Shown one piece after another: positions 41,075 to 53,181 of a DNA stretch of 64,000 bases (positions are counted from its first letter, which is position 1; every line of letters starts with the position of its first letter). Source of the stretch: Papilionanthe hookeriana x Papilionanthe teres. Lineage: Eukaryota; Streptophyta; Magnoliopsida; Asparagales; Orchidaceae. The position numbers and the translations under genes are program-made. The stretch covers positions 77,937,452 to 78,001,451 of the forward strand of contig CM040424.1 in assembly GCA_022702705.1 (NCBI GenBank). Reading direction: 5' to 3'. The notes beneath the pieces were generated by a model. The model saw only the letters and a program-made list of their open reading frames with translations, did no database searches and had not been told where the DNA came from.

Positions 41075-42955
41075 CTAGTGGTTCCGCCATGGCGATTCCG
41101 GAGTTAACAACCCTAATACACGATCGACGCTGTCTCGCGTCTTTGCAAGTTCGCACGACTTCGTCTTCCCTGTTTGGCGAGTTCACAGATTGGGCTCGAT
41201 ACGACGCTCCGTCGTCTTGCTCGCACGATCGCACGAGTCGGCTTCATGGGTTGTCTTCGTCGTCTCCCACGACGACGTCTCCTCGCAGGCTCGCACGAAG
41301 CAGTTCCCTCCATTCGCAGACCTATCTGACCTCGCGATATGCGTCTTATTTCACGCCTGCTATCTGTTGTCTGTTGCGACGGTTGCGCCAGGTACTTCTC
41401 CTGAAGTGTAAATCACGCCAATAGCTTCAGGGGTTTCCTACGTTGTCGCCCTCACCGGTGACAACTCCGCCAAACTCTCTAATACTACAGTGGCTCACAA
41501 ATGCAGCTCCTCTTTCCACTTCGTCGACAGTCTGATATTCCCTCAGTCGTACCATGATTCTGTTGCAGGACATGGTGATTGTAATCTTATTAAAAGAGTA
41601 GTGAAAAAGGCGGGCAAACCAGTACTATTCTTCTCTGATGCCGAAATCTTATCTTTCTTTGAAAAACACAAATTTACACTAGTTGATAAGTTCCAATTAG
41701 GTCGCCCAAAGATGGAGAATATCAGGAAAATTTTTGAAGATTTCAAACTAGTTGGGGATTGGCAGGTGGGTCTTCTCGACAGAAGACATGTTTTGATTCA
41801 GTTGTGCATTGAAGAAGACTATACAAGGGTTTTCTCGAAGAAATCATTACAATTAATGGCAAACCTATGAAGCTACTCAAATGAATTTCTGAGTTTGATC
41901 TCAATCAAGAACCCCCCCTTTGCGCCTATCTGGTTCTCATTACCTGAACTCAAGCTTTGATTCTTTGATTATCGTGTCATATATGCAATTGGGAATTTCT
42001 TTGGAAAAACTATGCAAGTAGACACACCCGCAGTTCATTGCTCACAGCCTTCCACTGTAAGGATTTTGATTGAAAGGGATATACACTACCATATGCAGAT
42101 GAAATCTGGCTTGGTTCTGCTCACAATGGTTATTGGCAAAAAATTATTATGGAACAAAAATCTCACTACTGCAAGTACTACAAGATGTTTGGACACCCAC
42201 AAGAGAAATACTTCAGATTGCACCCACAGTTGAGAACTTATTGTCAAAAGCAGGACCTCACTGCTCTGACACATTGGCCTCACCAGAGGAGGAACTCGCC
42301 ACAATACAAGTATTGGTACCTGATGTAATTCAGGAACTCCCCACTGCTCTGGATACATTGGCTCCACCTGAGGAGAGACTCGCCACAAGACCGGAGTTGG
42401 TATCTGAAGCAACTGCCCCTACTTCTGACCTTACTGCAAGAGATAATGTTCGAATTGCAAATCAGGACAGTCCTAGAGCTCCTTTTCAGGAAGCACCAGG
42501 TGCAGAGATGACATTGCACACTGAACCTCCCATTATTGCAACGGTTGCCTTTCCTTCTACTGAGGATCTACCATCTAATCAGACTGAGGATCGCATGAAC
42601 CAATCTTCAGATGAAGAATGACAGGTTTACACTTCTCGACGGAAGAAGAAGGCTGGGGGTACACTCTAGCTTGGAAACTTAATGGATGACACTGTGATTA
42701 CTCTTGGCAATGGCGCGACACTTCAAAGTTTGATATCTAGCTCTCTCACTAAAATTAGAGGAAGTGACAGGACAAAAATGACCCGTCCCTTGCTTCTTGT
42801 TTTGTTTTGTTTGTTTTAGAATTTTTTTGAGTCCGTATCCCTTTATGTTGGGGTTTTATTGTTTGTTGTTATCTTATGGGTAGGGTGCCTCTTGTGGGTC
42901 CTCTCATACACCCTTGATGTATCTTTTTTTTTCAATAAAATTAGCTCTTTGGGCT

Positions 42956-43022
<67 letters not shown>

Positions 43023-46000
43023 TAAAAGAATTTTGTATAAATTAATAATACTTAATGTTAATTTTGATTACAATAATTAACTTAATGTTTAAATATTTAA
43101 AAATTTAATTAAGATGGTGCAATGCAACATTAATTGATATTAAAATTAAAGCATAGTTAGGTAAAATAATAATTTAATATTTTATATTTTATAGATGATA
43201 ATTTGATAGAAGTAATACAAGTTAACAATAAGCAGTTCGTCTATCATCGTGTGAGTACTCATATTTTTTGCTATAGTAATATTTTATTTATGTTTGACCA
43301 AATATATTTATTGTTATTGTTATAGCATTGCATATCCATGATTTATGATTCTATTGAGTTTTGTTCATATTGTAAGAATTACCTATGTGCTCAGTTTTGT
43401 TTTAATTATTGTAGATATTGAATCTTGTACAAGAGTACAGATTGCTTTGCAATTGAGATTGAAATATTCATTATTTAAAAATAACATTTTTATTATATGC
43501 TTGCATGTGCATGTTTGGCTATGATGGAGTCACTCCTTTATGTCACTAAGGGAGGAACGTTAATGTACTCATGCACGTAAGTGGAAATAGATATTGATGT
43601 TGAAATATTTTGATTGATAAAAATTTTTAGACTGTGTTTCTATGAAGGTTATACAGGTATAGAATGATATAGTTATGTTAATGATATAGTAAGATTTTTT
43701 GAATAACATCTAATGTTTATATTTATTTATTAAAAACCTTAACTGATGCATATTGTTTTTTTCCTTTGAATTACTGTAGTTTAAGATCGCTAGTTTTGTT
43801 TAGCTTATTGTTATTTTAAACTAACTTTTCAGCTTAAATTAATTGATTAAAAGATAAACGATGGAAGAGAAAATATTTACAGAAGATGCAGATAACTAGT
43901 AACTAGGTAAATTTAAATACACTGTTTTAATTTAATTTGATTTGTAACTCTGTCATTTATTAAATTTTAGGGGTTTTTACATACATAACACCCACAACTT
44001 TCATATTTTTCTCTCACACTAAAACTTTAATAATTATAAATATCATGTGAAAGTAGCACTCACTATCATCTTTTAATGGTTAATCTATCTTTTCATCCAT
44101 AGGTAAAGTGATATGGGTGTAAAAATGAAACATTGGGTGTGAGATATGTAAATCTATAATAATAACTTTGAACAAGTTGAGCACGAAAGCTCGTTGTTCT
44201 CGAACAGCTCATGCTCGGCTCGTTATGTAACCCATATTTGAATCGTTCTTTAAGTGAGCCGAACACCATCAGGGATTTTGGCACACACCATCAGGTATTT
44301 TGGCAGCAAACAGAACTCGAGCAGATACATCTTTACTGCACCCACTGCCATATGTTTGGACACTCTCTTTCTCAATGTTATCATTTGCATTTGAATCTTA
44401 AACCAAAAATTAAAAATGCTACTGGGTTTAAACCACTTCATACCTGTCTCTTTTCCACTCCCGAGTGCATTCCACCGACTATTGAAACACTGGTTGACAC
44501 GATGCCACCTCTCTCCCACTACCGGAGACAATATTGTTTCTGTTCTTCCGGCTGATGTATTGGCAGATGGTTCAGTTGGGCATCCTACAGCTTCTATTAC
44601 TGTTGAAAATAATACTGCAGGATCCTTACCTCCAAAAGATATTGTTTGGTCTGATAATCAGGAAAGCATCGTAGCTCCACATCCTCAGGAAGCATCAGGT
44701 GCTGAGGAGACATATTTATCACCTCTTCAGAATGAGAGTGTTGTTACTGTCAGTCAGGAGCAAGGGGCTCATCCTTTTCTACATGTCCGACAATCTGTTG
44801 AACACACTAAGGGTATACACATCTAGGAGGAAGAAGAAGAATGGAGGCACACCCCAGCCTGGGAACTAAATGGATGATACGTTAGTTACTTCAGGTAATG
44901 GCACGGCACTCAGCAATTTGTTAGCTAGCTCTATTCCTAGAACCAGAGGAAGAGGCAGAGGCAGGACCAAGCTGGCTCGCCCCTAGCAACTTGTTTTCTG
45001 TAAGTTTTGAATTTTATAATTTTATCTGTCTTATCTTTTTTGGTATGTAAGTGTATGTGTATCGTATGGGTAGGGCTTCTTTATTGGGTTCTCTCATACA
45101 ACCTTTATATACCTTTTCAATTTTAATAAAATTAACCTTGGGCGTTTCTATATATATTTTTTAAGAAAAAGCCCTAAGGCCTATTTTATTGAAATAAAGA
45201 GGATACAAAAAAAAGTTTTAGGATATGGCCCAATAGATGAAGCTCTACCCATACGATACAAAATACAGAGAAAGCTCAAACAAAAAGGATACAAAATACA
45301 CAAAAGGAAAAATGCAAATAACAGTGTCTAAGGACGAAGTCGCCTAGCCATTCCTCTTCCTCTGGTTCTTGGAGCGGATCCAGAAAACAAACTCTTAAGT
45401 GTTGTTCCATTGCCAGGAGAATCGAGGTATCATCCATTAAGTCTCCAAGCGTACCCCCAGGTTTCTTCTTCTGCCGAGAAGTGTATACTTGTCATTCTTT
45501 TTCTGAGTACTGGTTCGTCTGATCTATAAAAGGAAAGGTAGGTGCAGCAATGGGTTCTGGTGTTTGTGTAGGACAATTTATCATTACTTGGGGGTCTCCT
45601 CGCTTCCTGCTGAATTTTTGAATAATCTGTTCAGACTCCAAAGCCTTAGTGGCATCAGTAACTGGATCAAAGGCTCGAGGAGAATTAGGAGGAGCCACAT
45701 CCTCCCCCTGAGAATTCGGGTCATCAGTAAGTGGATCAATAGCTGGAGGAGAAATAAGAGGAGCCACCTCCTTCCCCTTCTCAATGGGGAGGGGTTCTTC
45801 ATCGGATAAAGGCAGGGGGGCAGATGATGGGGGAATGAAAAAACTCAAAGTATTATTAGATGTCTTATGAGCAGGAGAAGTAGAAGGCAAGACAGAGGTC
45901 AATTCTTTGGATTGGGGGGACTGAACCACCTCGGTTAAGTTCGTAGTGTCAGCTGCATCATGGACAAGGGGGAAACCTGAAGAGGGATGGGCGATGGTGA

Positions 46001-47140
46001 TTCGAGATGCTCATTCACAAGTGCAGCTAATGGATCAGAGGTGGTAGGTGGTCGGGAGATAAGAGATCCTTGAGTAACTGCGGGCTTTAAATGAGGATGC
46101 AATCTATAACAAACAACAGAAATGTGTCCAAACATACAGCAATGAGTACAGTAGTGTGGATAAGGCCCCATAATTACCTTCTGCCAATACCTCGTGTGTA
46201 TAGAGCCTATCCAAACTTCATCAGGGTAGGACTTTGTAACATCTAGTTCCACAAGAACACACGCATCAGAAGGCCTAGTGCGGTCTAGAGTAGGATTATC
46301 AACTCTAAGAGGTTTGCCAAAGTCCGTAGAGAGATTATAGACAATTTCATCGTGGAAATGATGATATATCAAGTCAGGGATGGTAAGCCAAATAAGGATT
46401 ATGGGAGATTCAGCTTTCGGATCGAAGTCAACAGTCCATTTGAGTACCTTCATGAAACAATTATTAATCTTTATGACTTTTCTAGCAAGAACATGTGTGT
46501 AATCAGCATCATTGGACAGTTGGATGATGACATGTCGTCCATCCAACCGTCCGACTTTCCAGCTACCAATAAGTTTCATCAACTCACTCATTTCTAATGA
46601 TTTCCATTTTTTGATGAGCATATAAGAACTTACCCACAAGTGCAAAGCGGCAAGACGAGGCAAGGATGTTGTTTTCTTCATCCGTGAGAAAAAGAGCAGG
46701 TTTATCAATTTTACGGCCAAGCTTTCCAATAAACTGATGATCCCCTCAGAGCCAGGGGCCACTCCACCGGAGAGGGCGGCAGCGTAGGAATGCCCTGAAG
46801 CCATAGGTGTACTTCAGACACTCCAGAAATAGGGGACAGAGCGACAAAGCAGCAGACAAGGTTGCTGTCGAGCTGGACTAAGAAAGGAGCCGAAGGAAAT
46901 GAGCGCAAACTCTCCCCCTTCCCGCCTCCCGTGAGAGCCGACGAGAAATCGTCGACGCAAACCACGTCGAGAGCGAGGAGGAATGAAGACTTTCCTATCA
47001 CCTTCGTCGTCGTGCGCGAATCGGACGGTGAAGACGATGCCGACCCTTGTCGTTGTGCTCGACGAAACCGAGGAAAATGGAGTTAACGAAAGATCACCGG
47101 GAATCGCCATGGCGAAACCTTAGGAGAGCTCTCGACGCCG

Positions 47141-47191
<51 letters not shown>

Positions 47192-47994
47192 AAATGTCAT
47201 TGGCAGAAATTGTATTACTTTACTACATATACTGATTCAGCACAACAAGCTTATTAATGTTTTTGCCCTCCCCATCCCTGAGAGGCAGAATCTTCGAAAG
47301 ATCCTTAAGGTGAGCTGGACTCCTACTGAACATCTAGTCAAAGTCAATATTGATGGTAGTTATTCTGTTAGAGGAGCTGGGATTGGAGGGGTGTTCAGAA
47401 ATCATCCGAGGAACTCATCCGCTCTTTTTCCATGCACCCGTCCTTACTCGATGCGAGTGAAGGCCGAGTTAGAGGTTGTTTATTGGGCCCTTAAACTTGC
47501 TCTTTTCAACAATTGGAGTGCTCTTATTGTTGAAGGAGATTCCCGAGTACTCTCCAACTATTAGAAAACATGAATACTGCTCCATGACATCATGCATATT
47601 GGGTCCAGAAAATTATTTACCTCAGGTCTCAACTTATAACCAAATTTCGGTTCATCTACAGTGAAGGAAACTGACTTGCTAACTAGCTTGCACGTGTGGG
47701 GATGTACTCCTTGCTAGAAGTGTCAACAGTACCCCCCTCTCGTCTTTACTTTTTGTTGAGAGGAGACCAAATTGATGCCCCTCATCTTAGGATCTGTCGG
47801 AACTTTTACTGAGCTGCTTGTTTGGAATCTGAGTTTTTACTTTATTGTATGGAGTTGTATTGTGATTGCAAGCACCTCTAGGAGTTTTCTTGCCTTAATC
47901 TTGTTGTTTGGATGGGGATTTTCCTTTCCCCCTATTTCTCTGTACTCTTTCATTTTCATATCAACTTGTAGGGAGCCATGAGTTGCTCTTTTTT

Positions 47995-48060
<66 letters not shown>

Positions 48061-51000
48061 TTTATAACAGCAAATTCCTAGCCATTATTAAATATTATTT
48101 GCTTTTATTCCCTCGTTATGTATTTTCTATTTATAGTATTTTATTGTATTTATTTACTTTGTTGCGTCTGTTGTAATTGGGTTTAACATCCTTCTATCAA
48201 TAATATTATGTTGGTTCTATTCTAACATGGTATCAAAGCAAGGATCTAACTCTACTGCCGGCTCTTCCAACAGTTTTCTTGTGTCTGTTGCACCCTCAGT
48301 AATTTTCTATGAGAGCCTTTCAAAAAACTCTCGTGAGCCAAGGAGCTTTCCCAAATTTCTTCTTCCTCTGTGGTGACTACCCCTCTTCCGCTACCACTGC
48401 TCTTCTCCTTCCATTTACTTTTAGTCCCGCTTAATTTCTTCCTCCTCGAATGGCATCCCAAAACCAAATGCCTTCAACAACTGAATCTCGATCATGCGCC
48501 AGTATTCCGCTGTGTGGTCTCTCGCTGTCACGAGTAGCCATCACCTTAAAGGTTTCCATGTCCCATCTATTGCAAAGTGCCTCCAGCCACCAGACTCAAG
48601 CTTTGGCCCCTAAAGTTGTCGCTTGACTTGCTAGCAGTACTTTCCAACCGCCGGCTGATCCTTCACCAACCGACCCTTCAAGGCTATTTCCAGCTGCTGT
48701 TTTCAAGGTTTTTTCTCTGCAGGATCTTTTTTCTCAGTTGTTGTTTTTAGGGTTATACTTAGCAGCAGGTCCTTGCTCGATCCTAGTCACTTGTTGTCGA
48801 ACCTGCAAGATTTCCAAAGTCTTGGCATCTCAACCCGCTGTTTCCCTACAAGATATTAACTGCATCGCAGTTTCGGCATCCCATTCCACCTTGGGCTTAT
48901 CACCCCACTTGAGATAATTGTTACAAACTCATCCACACTCTTAACAAGTGTGGGAAGTTCCACGGAAAACCTGCATACAAACCTTCGGTCAAATCCTTCT
49001 TTATCGAGAGTTTCACTATGGCATCTGAATCCAGAATAATTACAACCAGCCCCTAACCGAAACACTCTGGAATCATTTGATTTTCTTAAAAGTCAAATGG
49101 AGAAGCTGCCTAGATCCAGTCAGCTCTCTTCTGGGTCGTTGACCTCCTACGTTCATCAAGGTACCAATCATATGGCACTTACTTTCTTTGTCCCTTTTAC
49201 TCCTTAGATCATTGATTCAGGTGTGACAGACACATGACGGGATGCTCTCAAGTCATCTTGACATACTATGCTTGCTCGGGGAAAGATATGATTAAAATTG
49301 TTGATGGGTCCCAAAGTTTCATGTAAAGGGTATGTTGTTTTAACAACTGGGCTAATTCTGAAATCTGTGTTCCATGTTCCTCTACTGAAATATAACATTT
49401 CTTCTATCAGTAAATTATCATATGACATTGATTACGTTGTTCATTTTTCTTCTAATGTTTGTCTTTTAGGATCGTCATTCGGGGAGGATGATTTGAAATG
49501 CTAAGGGGATTGGCGAGCGCTATTTCTTCTAAAAGAAAAGCATGGAGAATAAGGACTGTCGTTTGGGTCATCCTAGTTTCCAATATCTAAAACAATTTTA
49601 TGTATTGATGTTTACTACTAAAGATCCTTCTAATTTCAAATGTGAAACTTGTCAGTTAGCTAAACATCATCGTGTTTATTATCCACCTCACAACCACATA
49701 CCTTCCTCTCATTTCTCTCTTATTAATAGTGGCGTATGGGGATCTTCTCGCACTCCTAGCTACACTAGTAAACGATGGTTCCTTGCTTTGATTGATGACC
49801 ACACTCGGATGACATGGGTTTATATTTTAAAAGATAAATTTGAAGCTAGTGTCACTTTCAAAAACTTCCACACCTTCATTTTGACCCAATTCAAAACTCT
49901 TATTCAAGTCATTCGAACTGATAATGGTTGTGAGTTTTTTAACTTTATATTAGGAGAATTCTTGGTAAGGGCATCCTTCATCGTAGCTTTTGTACCGACA
50001 CTTCTCAACAAAATGAGGTAGCCAAGAGAAGGACCACACCTCCTCAATGTTACTCGCTTCATTATTTTTCACTCTAATATCCCAAAAGCTTTCTAGAATA
50101 TTGACATTCTTGTCTCCATTTATCTCATTAATAGAATTCCCTCAAAAATTCACAACTTCCCGCTTTAGCCATCCTAAGATCGTGTTTTCCTAACAATTGG
50201 GTCTTCTCTACTGTAGAACTCAAAATTTTTATGTACACAGCTTTTGTTCGGAACATAGCCCCAACTTGGAGTAAACTTGATCTCAAGTTCATAAAATGTA
50301 TTTTCCTTAGATACTCTACCACTCAATTGGGGTATCGGTTTCTTGACTCTACCACAAATAAGGTCTATGAGAGTGCTTATTTCTCTTTTTTTTAAAGTGT
50401 TCCCTAGTTTCATAACTTAGACTTGGACACAATTTCTTACCCTACTCCTGTGAATGTTCCCCCCACGTCACTTGCCATCGAGGAACCCTCTGTTCTTTTG
50501 GTTCTACCTACTCCTACCATCAAGGAGCCCTCTATCTTGGTTCCACCAACACATCCTCACTCTCTGTGTCTACACTCGACGCACTCATTATAATGCGCCT
50601 ACTCTGGAGCTCTCTAACCCTTTGTTGGAATTGAATCTCATCCGGACGACATCTCCACCATTGCTCCAAATCCAAATGAGGAAGTCAGTTTCTCTAGTAA
50701 GGTACGTAATCATATATGCTCTCTATCCCTTGGCAAATTATGTTTTTTTTTTTTTTTTTTTTTTTTTGGCAGATTATATTCAACCTATAAAACATTTGCT
50801 ACGGCCCTGACCAATCATCGCCTTCTATCTATTATTGAGCCTGACTTAGCAAACCAAACTTGGAAAGTTGTTGTCATGGAAGAGATGAATGCCCTGCAGC
50901 AAAGCCAACATGGGACGTAGTTGATATTCCTCAGGGTAAGAAAGCTGTGGGGTGCTGATGGATTTTTATCATCAAGTTCAACTATGATATATCCTTTGAA

Positions 51001-53135
51001 CGCAACAAGGAGCGATTGGTCGCCAAAGGATACTCATAGACTTACGGAGTTGACTATGAGGAGACATTTGCTCCAATGGCTAATTTAAACACTATTTGGG
51101 TCCCGTTGTCTTTTGTGATGAATAAGGATTGGTTTTTATTCTAGCTTGATGTCTAGAATATATTCTTGAATGGAGAGCTTACAGAAGAGGTGTACATGTC
51201 TCTTCCTTCTGGCTTTAACTATATTGCCTCCAGAGAGAAAGTGTGTAGGCTGCAAAAGTCCCTCCAGAGGGCTAAAGCAGTCCGCAAGGGCTTGGTTTGG
51301 CAAGTTCACAAAAGTGGTCGTGGACTATGGTTTTGCTCAGGCTCAATCAAATCACACTCTCTTCTTCTGTCATTCCTCCAATGGTCAGGTAGTTATTCTT
51401 ATTATCTATGTTAACGATATTATTTTTACAGGTAACAATATCATAGCATTGGATTCCTTGAAAGATATTTTGTTATATCCTTTGAAATGAATGACTTGAG
51501 ATCTCTCTGTTACTTTTTTGGCATGAAAGTGACTCGGTTATCTCGAGGAATTTGTTTGTCTGAGCGCATTTTGAGCCAAACATGATATATAAATCGAGCC
51601 AACACAAACACATTGTTCATAAGCAATTTCAAACATGAGTCAATTTCGAACAGAATTAATTTTGAACAAGCTAAACATGAGCCAAATTTGAGCTCGCTTA
51701 AGCTTAGTTCGTTTATAGCCCTACTTCGGTCTATGTAGCATAATATGTTTCATTAGGATTTTTTAGATCGTATCTCTAAAAATAATTTTTTAACAACAAA
51801 TCTTTAATTCTATTAGAAATTTTTGTATTTTTCCATTCTTGATATTTGTTTTCAAATTTCTTTTGAAATTTTGGATTTTTGTGGCATTTTTATGACATAG
51901 GCTGGTTTAAAATTGAATTAAATATATTTCCTAGTATTGCATAAAAATTTAATATTTGGCCAAAAAAAGATTTGGGAGACTACGAATTGTTATTATTTTT
52001 GTATTTCTTTGTGCATCCCTTCTTTCATTTGCGTTAGTCCGTAAGCCTCAAGTTTTCTTGGATTTTCTTAATCACGATGACACATAACAGTTATATTTTA
52101 TAATTCCGTTTTCTTTTGTTCTACATACTGTTGCCATTTTGCCCCGGGGCCTCTATTGTTTCGGCTATTTATGTTTTTTTTTTCCCTATTTTAATTCGTG
52201 AAATTTCACTATCATGTCATGATATGGTTGCTTAATACTAACTATTCATTCAATCCGGCTTTATTAGGTGGACATGCTGATAATTCTATCAAGATCATAT
52301 CAGCAGATTTAGCTAAAACCATTGAGACAGCACGAGGACATAGCGCACCTATTACTTGTCTTCATCTATCTCCTGATAACAATTATTTGGTTACTGGATC
52401 TCGTGACACAACAGTTTTACTTTGGAAAATACATAGATCATTTCCTTCACCTTCCCAAAATTCTTCCAATTCATCCATCACTACAACAAAATCATCCTCA
52501 AATCCTCAAAAAACGAGCAGCAGCTCCAACACTCCTACAGATAAGAGCAGGAAATGCAGAATTGAAGGTCCTGTACATGTTTTAAGAGGTCATCTTGGTG
52601 AGATAATTTCCTGTTCCGTCAGTTCTGAACTCGGTATCATTGCTTCCTGTTCTCTCGCTAGTCGCATTCTCTTGCATTCGTTGCGAAGAGGTCGTCTGAT
52701 TCGGAAGCTATCAATCGAGGCGGATTTGGTCTGCCTCTCATCTCAAGGACTCATAATCACCTATAGCAAATCGGACCGAATGATTCGCACCTTCACAATT
52801 AATGGGATTTTTGTCGCATCAGCAGTTATTTCGCCTTTTCCTTTCCCAGGAATTATTAGTTGTATTGCAGTCTCTGCTGATGGAGAATATGCTCTCATCG
52901 GGACTTCTTCTTCCAGTGCTAATCAGCAAAACTACAAACTTGATTTTCAAGCTGGTCATTCATCAGCAATGGAGAAACCCAAAAATAGAATTGCAATTCA
53001 AGTGCCTTCAATATGCTTCCTGAATTTGCATACTCTGCAGGTATTAGGAAACATATTTCTTGATGGGTTTTTTTTTTTTTTCTTTTTTTTTTTTTTACTT
53101 TTTGACTTTTTCTTTTGGAACATATGTTAAAAATA

Positions 53136-53181
<46 letters not shown>

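Larger units (their letters stand above)
39182..52267 (+). other. BCHC intron 17 (13.1 kb)
   Basis: Donor GTAGGT (39182), acceptor TTATTAG (52267). It holds a sense LTR fragment, ORF1-only copies 3, 4 and 5, a LINE 3' fragment and a Ty1-copia remnant. Between them are AT-rich stretches (39182-39840, 43021-44160 and 51720-52267) without recognisable content. Confidence 0.85.

Noticed and set aside
40806..41424. Several overlapping ORFs around the copy 3 leader
   Set aside because: GC-rich leader again; frames overlap on both strands and one translates the TA repeat as IYIYIY.
46814..47110. 98-aa minus-strand ORF and overlapping plus-strand ORF
   Set aside because: Leader of copy 5; no domain.
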